Counted from the first letter of the stretch, positions 28,525 through 37,690 are shown. The stretch: DNA of 44,379 nt from Clostridiales bacterium (GCA_031275485.1 JAISOS010000040.1:1-44379), one strand, 5' to 3'. Notes: generated by a model not told the origin, from the sequence alone. Numbers and translations: made by a program.

Positions 28525-28585
28525 GACGGGGGCGAAATCTTTTGAGAACGAAGGGTTTCGCCCCCGCGCCTTTTCAAAAAAACTT
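28525..28585 (-). repeat. Family-1 palindromic element downstream of spoIIIAH
   Basis: ACGGGGGCGAAATCTTTTGAGAACGAAGGGTTTCGCCCCCGCGCCTTTTCAAAAAAACTT. Confidence 0.88.
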
Positions 28586-28821
28586 GGACGATTGTTTTCT
28601 AATACGCCGCGCGGCGAAAAATAAATTTCAGCTTCATTTTGATAGATTTATTTTTCAAAAAGCGTTATAATTAAAGCCGTAATCGGGACGGCGTCTAAGA
28701 AACGGCTTTATTCGGAAAATAAGAAATAAAAAGCGGGGCGTTCGCGCTCCGTATCGCTTTACGGACTCCGCGCCGAAAAGAGGGTAAAATTTGACGGAAA
28801 TATTAAATCGTTAAATCTTTA

Positions 28822-28891
28822 AAGTTTTTCGTAAAGGCGCGCGCGGGGGGCTTTTGTTTGCTCGCAAAAGGTTCCAAAAGGTTCGGCGCGG
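28822..28891 (+). repeat. Degenerate family-1 element upstream of yqzL-like gene
   Basis: AAGTTTTTCGTAAAGGCGCGCGCGGGGGGCTTTTGTTTGCTCGCAAAAGGTTCC. Confidence 0.65.
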
Positions 28892-29081
28892 AGTAAATCT
28901 TAACGCGAAAGGGTTTTCCCCGCGCAAGTTTTTAAAAGAATACGCGAATATTTTTCGGTTTCCGGCACATTCTATTAGTGAACCGATAACGGCGCGATTG
29001 TTTTTGGGAACGCCTTTTAAGGACGGACCTAAAAGTAAAAGGGTCTTTGAAGGTTCGTCTAATAAAGGCGGGCAGTTTTTT

Positions 29082-29204
29082 ATGGGAAACGAAAAAAAGC
29101 TTTGGGACATTTTTGCGGCGACGGGAAATCCGTGCGTGTACAGGCTCTATAAGGCGGTGAATAACGCCGGAATGCCGACGCGTAGAAGATTAAAAGAAAA
29201 GTAA
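29082..29204 (+). CDS. YqzL-like small protein
   Basis: 40 aa MGNEKKLWDIFAATGNPCVYRLYKAVNNAG...; similar to YqzL (LW..F..TG....Y..YK); located upstream of recO as in other Firmicutes. Confidence 0.7.
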   Translation: MGNEKKLWDIFAATGNPCVYRLYKAVNNAGMPTRRRLKEK

Positions 29205-29705
29205 AACGGGTTTTTTACCGCCCTTACCCCGCGCGACGGCGCGGAGCCGCGGCGGGGTAAGGAAAAAGGCGGTCTAACGTATGTGCCGACGCGTAAAAAA
29301 AGCGGGCAACCGCCGCGCGATTCAGTTCGCGGCGATCGCCAGAGAAAAAATTAAACGTATTTTTACCGCCCGTATCGCGGCATTGCGCCGCTATGCGATA
29401 AGGAAAAGGCGGTTCCGTCGAACGCGGACCGTTAAAAACGGCGAGGCGCGAAAACGCGGAGCGGGGATTAAGCCCGTTCGCGGCGACAGGCTTAACAGCG
29501 GCGGCGCCGACGCCTTTCGTTTCGGCGGTTCGGCGGTTTGAGATAGATGACGGTCGGCGGCAAACGGAAAAAAGATATTGCGCCGGAGCGGTCCCAAACG
29601 GAAAAACCTTGCGGAAATTACGGCGGTAACGGCCGCTCGTGAAATTTACGGCGGCGACGGCCGCCGCTCTAAAATTCGCATGGAATAAAAATACGGAGAA
29701 TTATA

Positions 29706-30506
29706 ATGGACGGAATTAAACTGAACGCGCTTTGCGTAAGGGCTGTCGATTATAAGGACAACAAGACGCTGCTCACCTTGTGCACGGCGGAGAAGGGTAA
29801 AATCAACGCTTCGATAAGAGGAGTCAAATCCGAAAAGTCAAAGCTGAGATTCGCCGCTTCTCTTTTGTGCTTCGGCGAATATATTCTGAACGAAAAAAAC
29901 GGCTATTATACCGTCGTAAATTGCACTCCGATAGACGGTTTTTACGAGGTAAGGAAGGACGTCGAGAGGCTTTACGCCGCGCTCGCCGCGATTGAAATTC
30001 TAGACAAAATTACGGAGGAAAATTCGGACGTTTCCGGGCTTTTGTTTTCCTGCTTAAACGCCTTGAAGGAAATCGCTTACGGAACGCCGCCGCTCCGCGC
30101 GCTTTTGGAATATACGCTGAAAACCGCCGCCGAATGCGGCTACGCCCTCAATTTGAAAATTTGTCCGAACTGCGGCGCGCCCGTCTCGCGCGAATATTTC
30201 GACGCGGAAAACGGCGGCGGAACATGCGCGGGATGCCGATCGCGGAACGCCGCGCCTATCTCGCGCGGGGCTTACGGATTGTTATACCGTATCGTATACG
30301 GCGTGAACGGAGAAGATAGCGGCGAAAATTTAAGCGGCGGGAATATTAACGGCTTAAAGGATAAAAGCGACGATGAAACGAAAAAGAATCAAGCGGATGC
30401 GGAGGAAAAATATACGCGGGAGGGGCTTAAATTAATGCATAAATATTTTTCCGTCTGCGCCGACGCGAGAATCAATGCGCTCGGTCAGCTTTTGACTCTG
30501 TATTGA
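29706..30506 (+). CDS. recO: DNA repair protein RecO
   Basis: LNALCVRAVDYKDNKTLLTLCTAEKGKINASIRGVKSEKSKL; CPNCGAP...CAGC zinc motif. Confidence 0.92.
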   Translation: MDGIKLNALCVRAVDYKDNKTLLTLCTAEKGKINASIRGVKSEKSKLRFAASLLCFGEYILNEKNGYYTVVNCTPIDGFYEVRKDVERLYAALAAIEILDKITEENSDVSGLLFSCLNALKEIAYGTPPLRALLEYTLKTAAECGYALNLKICPNCGAPVSREYFDAENGGGTCAGCRSRNAAPISRGAYGLLYRIVYGVNGEDSGENLSGGNINGLKDKSDDETKKNQADAEEKYTREGLKLMHKYFSVCADARINALGQLLTLY

Positions 30507-30636
30507 CGCGTAATTTTACCGTAAATCCGACGCGGGGTCAGCCGTAATTCCAACCGTTATTTTATTGCGGACTTACGGCGCGGAGGCACAATTTTACCGT
30601 AGGGTTACGCTGAAGTTCACGAATTTTTAATTATCA

Positions 30637-30694
30637 AAGTTTTTCGGCAAGGGGCGCGGGGAAAACCTTTTGTTCACAAAAGGTTTTCCCCGCA
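30637..30694 (+). repeat. Family-1 palindromic element at 3' side of murG
   Basis: AAGTTTTTCGGCAAGGGGCGCGGGGAAAACCTTTTGTTCACAAAAGGTTTTCCCCGC. Confidence 0.93.
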
Positions 30695-30728
30695 TAATTT
30701 TTAAGAAGAAAAAAAGAAAAAATAAAAA

Positions 30729-31844
30729 TCATACCTCCCGTTTATCCGCGATTCGGTATAAGAGCGAGGCGATTTTTTTGTTCGGATTTTCAAAGGCGGC
30801 GATCGGTTTCGGTTCGGGACGGGCGAGTAGCTCGGCGGCGTATCGGGGAAGGGTTTTTTCGTTCATATTTTCCTGCGGGAGAACCGCCGCGCCGTATTTT
30901 TTTGAGTAATATTCGGCGTTCAGGATTTGATCGCCCCGCGAGACGGTTTTTGGCAGGGGAATGAAAAGCGTTTTTTTGTTCAGCGCGAACAATTCCGCCG
31001 CCGTCGCCGCGCCCGCCCGCGAAATAACCGCGTCCGCCGCCGCGAAAAACAGTCCGATTTCGTCTACATAGCCGAATTGCCGGTAGTTCGCGCCGGTTAT
31101 GCCGGGGTTGCCGGTTTTTCCCGTCAGATGCAGAACATAGGCGAGGGAGGCGAGTGCGCCGAGACATTTGTAAACGCATTCGTTTATACTTTGCGCGCCC
31201 GAACTCCCGCCCGTAATAAGCAGCGCGCGCATGCCGTCCGGGATTCCGAGAGCGCGGCGGGCCGCTCCCTTTTCGTAACGGAAAAGCTCCTCTCTGACGG
31301 GCGCGCCCGTATGGATATATTTGCGGTTCGCGGCGTATTTTTCATTCTCGAAGCTCAAAAAAATCCGTTTGCAGAAGGGCGCGCAGAGTTTGTTCGCTGC
31401 GCCGAGCGTCATGTCCGATTCGTGAGCCACTACGGGAATCCTTAAGGCGCCCGCGGCAAGCGCGGACGGCAAGGCCGCGTAGCCGCCCTTCGAATACAAA
31501 ACGTCGGGCCGCAATTCCTTTAAAATCCGCGCGGCTTCCGCGACGGCGCGGGGCAATACGACCGGGATTTTGAGATTTTTCAAGGGTTTTGCCCTGTCGA
31601 ATTTGACCGCCGCCGTCGGATAAAACGGAACGCCGTACTTTTTGGCGAACGATTTTTCAAGCCCGCCGCTTTTTTCGTAAAAGCCGTCTCCCACGCTTTC
31701 GCTTTCGTCTCCCGTCTCCTTTCCGCTTTTGATCCCGCCGCCGATATAGTAGATTTTACCGAATAGTTTTCTTAATTCCGGGAGGAGAGAAATATTCGGC
31801 GTGATATGTCCGGCGGTTCCCCCGCCCGTCAATACTATCGTCAT
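30729..31844 (-). CDS. murG: UDP-N-acetylglucosamine-N-acetylmuramyl-(pentapeptide) pyrophosphoryl-undecaprenol GlcNAc transferase
   Basis: MTIVLTGGGTAGHITPNISLLPEL, GGYAALPSALAA, HESDMTLGAANK, SRAGAATAAELFA; ATG at 31844 with GAAAGGAG RBS; the upstream ORF extension is repeat-derived. Confidence 0.95.
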   Translation of the reverse strand: MTIVLTGGGTAGHITPNISLLPELRKLFGKIYYIGGGIKSGKETGDESESVGDGFYEKSGGLEKSFAKKYGVPFYPTAAVKFDRAKPLKNLKIPVVLPRAVAEAARILKELRPDVLYSKGGYAALPSALAAGALRIPVVAHESDMTLGAANKLCAPFCKRIFLSFENEKYAANRKYIHTGAPVREELFRYEKGAARRALGIPDGMRALLITGGSSGAQSINECVYKCLGALASLAYVLHLTGKTGNPGITGANYRQFGYVDEIGLFFAAADAVISRAGAATAAELFALNKKTLFIPLPKTVSRGDQILNAEYYSKKYGAAVLPQENMNEKTLPRYAAELLARPEPKPIAAFENPNKKIASLLYRIADKREV

Positions 31845-31885
31845 GAAAGATACTCCTTTCGGAGATTTTTTGAAAACGGGATTTA

Positions 31886-31947
31886 TGCGGGGAAAACCTT
31901 TTCTTGGGAAAAAAGGTTTTCCCCGCGCGCCCTTCCAAAAGACCCCT
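31886..31947 (-). repeat. Family-1 palindromic element at 5' side of murG
   Basis: TGCGGGGAAAACCTTTTCTTGGGAAAAAAGGTTTTCCCCGCGCGCCCTTCCAAAAGACCCC. Confidence 0.92.
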
Positions 31948-32508
31948 GTCATTTTTTATACTCAAATTGCGCGGCTGACGTAAAAAGCGTTGTTTGCCGT
32001 CGTAATCCGCGTCATAGATAGACGTTAAGCGCCGCCGCCGGAAAGTATACCTGCCCGGCAAAAATTTTTGTTTACGGAATTTTGAACGGCTTTAAAAGCT
32101 AAAAACCGTAGGAAAAGCGAACCTTGCGGCGTCGCCGCGCGGGGAACGTTTTCGATTGCTTTAAATCCTAAAAGCCGTCAAAATTCCGTAAACGGACACG
32201 GCTGAACGGTATTTAACCGCGAGGGAAACGTTTCGTCAATTTTGACGCGAAAACCGCGAAAGCCGCGAAAATCGCAAAAAAACCCGCGCCGTTTAATTTT
32301 TAACGTTGTTTTTGTTGCCATATTTTCGCCTTTGTGATATACTTTAATGCGTTATATATTCGGCGTGCTTTGATACGCTTAATTTGCCCTTAACTATATA
32401 ATTTTATTCCTTTTACAAGCGATATGTTACGGTTGCGGACGCGATACTTTGCCGAAATATATCACGGTACCGTAAAGCTTAACGGGTGTGAAGCGAATGT
32501 CGCGTATT

Positions 32509-32660
32509 ATAGCCGTTGTTAAATATAAATAAAGACGCAATCCGCGCGCCGCATTTTTCGAGGCGGACGGCAAAAAAAACCGTTTTTTCGTATTATCCGA
32601 ATTCCGAAATACGGAAAAGAACCTTTTCGTACCTTACGGCAAAAAATTCGACGGTTGTCT
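32509..32660 (+). repeat. Family-2 element, copy C
   Basis: ATAGCCGTTGTT...AAACCGTTTTTTCGTATTATCCGAAT...GAAAAGAACCTTTTCGTACCTTACGGCAAAAAATTCGACGG. Confidence 0.7.
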
Positions 32661-32725
32661 TCGCGCAATTCAAATTATCCGACAAATCAATTCAATATAA
32701 TTAAACATGAACAGGAGTGTGTTTT

Positions 32726-33913
32726 ATGAACAAAAAAACCGTTAAAGACGTAAACGTAAAGGGAAAGACCGTTTTGGTAAGAGTCGATTTCAACGTACCG
32801 ATAAAAGACGGCGTAATCACGGACGCCACCCGAATAGAGGGAGCAGTTCCGACGATTCGATATCTCTCGAATAACGGAGCGAGGGTCGTGCTTTGCTCGC
32901 ATCTCGGGAGACCGAAGGGCGAATTCAATCCGAAATATACTTTGAAGCCCGCCGCCGAAAAGCTGAGCGAATATCTGGGCAAAAAAGTCGGGTTCGCCGC
33001 CGACGTTATAGGCGCGGAGGCGAAAGCCGCGAAGGCGGCTTTGAAGGACGGCGACATAGTTCTTCTTGAGAACCTGCGTTTCCACAAAGAGGAGGAGGCG
33101 AACGACAAGGATTTCTGCAAGGCGCTCTCGGAGGGTATAGACATGTATGTCAACGATGCTTTCGGCACCGCGCACCGGGCTCACGCGTCTACGGCGGGGG
33201 TGTCGCAGTACGGCTTTGTAAAGACCGCCGTCGCGGGTTTTTTGATTGAAAAGGAATTGGCTGTCATGGGGGGCGCGCTCGAGACTCCTAAGCGTCCTTT
33301 CGTCGCGATTTTGGGCGGCGCGAAGGTTTCCGACAAAATAGGTGTCATAAACAACCTTTTGGAAAAGGTGGACGCGCTGATAATCGGCGGCGCGATGGCG
33401 TACACCTTTATGAAAGCGCAGGGCAGGAGCGTGGGTTCGTCGCTTTGTGAAAACGACAAAATAGAGCTTGCGGCCGAGCTTATCAAAAAGGCGGAAATCA
33501 AAAAAGTCAAATTTCTGCTTCCCGTCGATAACAAAATCGCCGACGCTTTCGCGAACGACGCTAACCAAAAAATCGCCGAAGGCAATATCCCCGACGGCTG
33601 GCAGGGCTTGGACATAGGACCGAAAAGCGTAAAGCTTTTTTCCGACGCTATAAAGGACGCGAAAACCGTGATTTGGAACGGACCGATGGGCGTTTTCGAG
33701 TTCGAGAACTTCGCGGCGGGCACAAAGGCGGTCGCGGAGGCGCTGAGCAAGACCGACGCGGTTACGATTATAGGCGGCGGAGACAGCGCGGCGGCGGTTA
33801 CGCAGCTGGGGTATGCGGGCAAGATGACGCATATCTCGACGGGCGGCGGCGCGAGTCTGGAGTTTCTGGAAGGGCTGGAACTGCCGGGCGTGGCTTGTCT
33901 TAACGACAAGTAG
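32726..33913 (+). CDS. pgk: Phosphoglycerate kinase
   Basis: [51 protein letters not shown] at 32726. Confidence 0.98.
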   Translation: MNKKTVKDVNVKGKTVLVRVDFNVPIKDGVITDATRIEGAVPTIRYLSNNGARVVLCSHLGRPKGEFNPKYTLKPAAEKLSEYLGKKVGFAADVIGAEAKAAKAALKDGDIVLLENLRFHKEEEANDKDFCKALSEGIDMYVNDAFGTAHRAHASTAGVSQYGFVKTAVAGFLIEKELAVMGGALETPKRPFVAILGGAKVSDKIGVINNLLEKVDALIIGGAMAYTFMKAQGRSVGSSLCENDKIELAAELIKKAEIKKVKFLLPVDNKIADAFANDANQKIAEGNIPDGWQGLDIGPKSVKLFSDAIKDAKTVIWNGPMGVFEFENFAAGTKAVAEALSKTDAVTIIGGGDSAAAVTQLGYAGKMTHISTGGGASLEFLEGLELPGVACLNDK

Positions 33914-33938
33914 AATATCAAGAATCAAGAAGACATTA

Positions 33939-33997
33939 AAGTTTTTTGGAGATGGGCGCGGGAGGAACCTTTTTGTTCGCAAAAGGTTCCTTTCCGA
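33939..33997 (+). repeat. Family-1 palindromic element after pgk
   Basis: AAGTTTTTTGGAGATGGGCGCGGGAGGAACCTTTTTGTTCGCAAAAGGTTCCTTTCCG. Confidence 0.88.
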
Positions 33998-34040
33998 ATA
34001 GGTCTTTAGGAAATTAGAATTTTTTGAACAATGAACTAGA

Positions 34041-34186
34041 CGGCGGCGCGGGTGCGGAATTTCCGGAAGGACCGGAATTGCCGGGCGCCGCTTGCCTGAA
34101 CGACAAGTAAAATATCAAGAAGACATTAGAGTTTTTGGATAGGGGCGCGGGGGGAACCTTTTTGTTTGCAAAAGGTTTCCCCCGCG
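34041..34186 (+). pseudogene. Decayed tandem copy of the pgk 3' end plus adjoining family-1 hairpin
   Basis: Encodes GGAGAEFPEGPELPGAACLNDK*, matching the pgk C-terminus [22 protein letters not shown], followed by a shared AATATCAAGAAGACATTARAGTTTTTGGA. Confidence 0.88.
34127..34186 (+). repeat. Family-1 palindromic element upstream of tpiA
   Basis: AGAGTTTTTGGATAGGGGCGCGGGGGGAACCTTTTTGTTTGCAAAAGGTTTCCCCCGCG. Confidence 0.92.
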
Positions 34187-34220
34187 TAAACTTAAAAAAA
34201 TTTAAAAAGGAGTTTATCTA

Positions 34221-34976
34221 ATGAGCAGATTACCTATTATTGCGGGCAACTGGAAAATGAACAATACCGTCAAGGAAACGAAGGCGCTTTTGACCGAATT
34301 GCTGCCTCTTGTGAAAGACGCGGCGTGCGAGATCGTGATTTGCGTTCCTTACACCTCTATCGCGGCGGCGAAAAAGCTGATGCGGGGGACGAACGTCAAG
34401 CTCGGCGCGGAAAACGTCCATTGGGCGGAGAAGGGCGCGTTTACGGGCGAGATTTCGGCGGATATGCTGAAAGAATTGAAAGTGGCTTACGTCATAATCG
34501 GGCACAGCGAAAGACGGCAGTATTTCGGCGAAACGGACGAAACCGTAAATAAACGCGTCAAGGCGGCGCTCAGCCGCAAATTGAAGCCGATTATTTGCGT
34601 GGGCGAAACGCTCGCGGAAAGGGAGAGCGGCAGAACCGACGAGGTCGTAATCGGACAGACTAAGGGCGCGTTCGACGGAATCGCGAAAAGAGAGCTTAAA
34701 AATATCGTCATAGCCTACGAACCCGTCTGGGCTATCGGCACGGGCAGAACGGCGACGGCGGACGACGCGGACAACACGATCGCGGTCATCAGAAAGGCGG
34801 TAAAAAAGCTGTACGGGAGCGCGGCTGCGGAGGATATCAGAATTCAGTACGGCGGCTCGATGAACGCGAAAAACGCGGACGAGCTTATGGCGAAGCCGAA
34901 TATAGACGGCGGGCTTATCGGCGGTGCGAGTCTGAAAGCCGTGGATTTCGCAAAGATAGTTTCGGCCGCGAAATAG
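34221..34976 (+). CDS. tpiA: Triosephosphate isomerase
   Basis: AGNWKMN, VIIGHSERRQYFGE, AYEPVWAIGTGRTAT, YGGSMNAKN. Confidence 0.98.
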   Translation: MSRLPIIAGNWKMNNTVKETKALLTELLPLVKDAACEIVICVPYTSIAAAKKLMRGTNVKLGAENVHWAEKGAFTGEISADMLKELKVAYVIIGHSERRQYFGETDETVNKRVKAALSRKLKPIICVGETLAERESGRTDEVVIGQTKGAFDGIAKRELKNIVIAYEPVWAIGTGRTATADDADNTIAVIRKAVKKLYGSAAAEDIRIQYGGSMNAKNADELMAKPNIDGGLIGGASLKAVDFAKIVSAAK

Positions 34977-34983
34977 CGTATTA

Positions 34984-35076
34984 TGCACGGCGGAAAAAGC
35001 GGGTATTTTACGGTGAGAAATATTTTACGGCGAAAAGACGGGGGTATTATACGGCGGAAAAACGCGGGTAAAATAC
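34984..35076 (+). repeat. Degenerate tandem array between tpiA and gpmI
   Basis: ACGGCGGAAAAAGCGGGTATTTT / ACGGTGAGAAATATTTT / ACGGCGAAAAGACGGGGGTATTAT / ACGGCGGAAAAACGCGGGTAAAATAC. Confidence 0.75.
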
Positions 35077-35222
35077 TTTGAAAAACGGAGCGCCGCGCCG
35101 AAGAAAACTCCCGGTTGTTTTATGGAAAAAACGGGATGCGATACCGACGGAATAGTCGCTTTGCGGAATGTTTCCGCGTACGGGGCACGGCGTTTAAATT
35201 CGGAAAAAAGGGGAAATATATT

Positions 35223-36761
35223 ATGAAAAAAATTACGGCATTGTTGATTTTGGACGGGCTCGGCTATACGAAAGACGTTCGCGGAAACGCCGTCCGCGAG
35301 AGCGGTATCCCGTTTATTTCCGCTTTAAAAAGAGAATATCCCCACACCTATATAAAATGCGGCGGCGAGGCGGTGGGACTGCCGAAGGGGCAGATGGGCA
35401 ACAGCGAGGTAGGGCATACGAATATCGGCGCGGGCAGAATCGTGTTTCAGGAACTGGTAAAGATTTCCCTAGCGATAGAGAACGGCGAATTTTTTAAAAA
35501 CGCCGAGATTAAAGCCGCCTTAACCGCCGCGAAAAACGGAGGCAAAAATCTCCACCTTATGGGTCTGCTCAGCGACGGCGGAGTGCACAGCCATATGGAA
35601 CATTTGTTCGCGCTTTTGAAATTCGCGAAAAGAGAGGGCGTGAAAAACGCGTTCGTGCATTGCTTTTTGGACGGGCGCGACGTGCCGCCGAGTTCGGGCA
35701 GAGAGTATATCGTCAAGCTTGAAAATTTTCTTAAAGAGATAAATTACGGCAAAATCGCCTCGGTCATGGGCAGGTATTACGCTATGGATAGGGACAACCG
35801 CTGGGAGCGCGTCGAAAAAGCCTACAAGGCTATCGCGGACGGTGACGGATTGTTCACCGAAACGGCGGAAAACGCGGTCGCTTTGGGAACCGCTACGGAC
35901 GAATTCGTCGTGCCCGCCGTAATCGTCGGAGACGGCGCGCCCGTAGGGAAGGTGGAGTCCGGCGACATCGTGATATTCTATAATTTCCGTCCCGACAGAG
36001 CGCGCGAGCTTACGCGGGCGTTCGCCGAAAAGGATTTTCCGGGATTTGTCAGGGCGCGGGGATATTTGGGCGTGAAATACGTCTGTTTCACGCAGTACGA
36101 TGCGAGATTTTACGAGTTTGAAAATTTATCCGTCGCCTTTAAGCCGCAGAGTATGTCAAACCTTTTGGGGCAGGTCGTGAGCCGGAACGGGCTTACTCAG
36201 CTCCGTATCGCGGAGACCGAAAAGTATGCGCACGTAACCTTCTTTTTTAACGGCGGGGTCGAGGAACCGTTCGCGGGGCAGGACAACGTTTTAATTCCGT
36301 CGCCCAAGGTCGAGACCTACGACTTAAAGCCCGAAATGAGCGCATACGAGGTCGCTGACAAGGCGGCGGGTCTTATCGATTCGGGAAAGTACGATTTTAT
36401 GGTGCTGAATTTCGCCAATTGCGATATGGTCGGGCATACGGGGGTGATGAGCGCGGCGGTCGCCGCCGTTACGGCGGTCGATAAATGCGCGGAGAAGGTT
36501 GTGAACGCGGTTTTGAAAAACGGCGGGCAAGCGATAATCACGGCGGACCACGGCAACGCAGAACAGATGTACGACGAGAACGGGGAGCCGTATACGGCGC
36601 ACACGGTATTTAATCCCGTGCCGCTGATTGTCGTCGGCGTGAACAAAAATATTAAGCTTCGCGGCGACGGTACGCTCGCCGACGTCGCGCCTACGCTTTT
36701 GGAGATGATGGGCATAGAGCAGCCTGCGGAAATGACGGGAAAAACGTTATTTGAAAAATAA
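35223..36761 (+). CDS. gpmI: 2,3-bisphosphoglycerate-independent phosphoglycerate mutase
   Basis: LLILDGLGYT, GQMGNSEVGHTNIGAGR, GGVHSHMEH, DGRDVPPSS, DHGNAEQM; ATG at 35223. Confidence 0.97.
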   Translation: MKKITALLILDGLGYTKDVRGNAVRESGIPFISALKREYPHTYIKCGGEAVGLPKGQMGNSEVGHTNIGAGRIVFQELVKISLAIENGEFFKNAEIKAALTAAKNGGKNLHLMGLLSDGGVHSHMEHLFALLKFAKREGVKNAFVHCFLDGRDVPPSSGREYIVKLENFLKEINYGKIASVMGRYYAMDRDNRWERVEKAYKAIADGDGLFTETAENAVALGTATDEFVVPAVIVGDGAPVGKVESGDIVIFYNFRPDRARELTRAFAEKDFPGFVRARGYLGVKYVCFTQYDARFYEFENLSVAFKPQSMSNLLGQVVSRNGLTQLRIAETEKYAHVTFFFNGGVEEPFAGQDNVLIPSPKVETYDLKPEMSAYEVADKAAGLIDSGKYDFMVLNFANCDMVGHTGVMSAAVAAVTAVDKCAEKVVNAVLKNGGQAIITADHGNAEQMYDENGEPYTAHTVFNPVPLIVVGVNKNIKLRGDGTLADVAPTLLEMMGIEQPAEMTGKTLFEK

Positions 36762-36791
36762 AAAAAGCGGATTTTTTTATTTTAAAAATTT

Positions 36792-36842
36792 TTGCGTGGA
36801 ATGAACAAAAGGTCCCCCCCGCGTCACTTTCCCAAAACCTCG
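36792..36842 (-). repeat. Partial family-1 element downstream of gpmI
   Basis: AATGAACAAAAGGTCCCCCCCGCGTCACTTTCCCAAAACCTCGG; left arm missing. Confidence 0.6.
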
Positions 36843-37177
36843 GTATTTTTATGCTTGCGTAAATAGGCATTGTGAGAGTAAAGTGAAAGCCTTTGGAAAA
36901 CGGGGTTGAAAACCGTTGAAAAAATGCGACGGGAAACCGTTGAAAAAGCGGTTTAAAATGTGAGAAAACGAGGTCGAAAGCGCAGAACACAGGATAAAAA
37001 CCGCTAAAAATGAGGTGAAAATTACTGAAAACGCGGCTTAGAAACGCAAAAAATATGTTTTCACATTGTGAAAACGCGGGAAAAACGGCGAAACGACAAG
37101 GTCGAGAACCGCCGAAAACGCGCTTTTGTATTGCGTAAAGCGTAGCTCGTTACGTTGAAGGATAAAAACGAAATAAA

Positions 37178-37684
37178 ATGCGGTACGATACAAATATAAT
37201 TAATATAGTTCTGTACGAACCGGAAATTCCGCAGAATACGGGAAATATCGTGCGTACCGCCGTTGCGACGGGCGGCGCGGTGCATCTTATAAAGCCGCTC
37301 GGTTTCGAGATTTCCGACAAACGTTTAAAGCGCGCGGGTTTGGACTACTGGAAAGACGCGAAAATCTTTCTTTACGAGGATTTCGCCGATTTTAAGTCGA
37401 AAAATCACGGACGCTGTTTTTTTGCGTCCACAAAGGCGGCGAAGCGCTACGACGCGGTTAGATACGAGAACGGCGATTGTATTATATTCGGTCCCGAATC
37501 ACGGGGCTTAGACGAGAAATTGCTACGGGAGAACTACGCCGCCGCCGTCCGCATACCTATGGTTAAAAATAACCGCTCGCTCAATCTTAGCAACAGCGTC
37601 GCCGTCATCGTCTACGAGGCGCTGAGACAATGGAATTTTTTGGGGCTGGAAACGGAGAGCGGTTTTTTTAAGAAGGATTTTTAA
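37178..37684 (+). CDS. trmL: tRNA (cytidine(34)-2'-O)-methyltransferase
   Basis: NIVLYEPEIPQNTGNIVRTA, IIFGPESRGLDEKLL, NRSLNLSNSVAVIVYEALRQ; SPOUT family. Confidence 0.93.
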   Translation: MRYDTNIINIVLYEPEIPQNTGNIVRTAVATGGAVHLIKPLGFEISDKRLKRAGLDYWKDAKIFLYEDFADFKSKNHGRCFFASTKAAKRYDAVRYENGDCIIFGPESRGLDEKLLRENYAAAVRIPMVKNNRSLNLSNSVAVIVYEALRQWNFLGLETESGFFKKDF

Positions 37685-37690
37685 AAGATA

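Noticed and set aside
32687-33982. 431 aa and other long minus-strand ORFs opposite pgk
   Set aside because: Shadow of pgk; the sense strand encodes an unambiguous enzyme.
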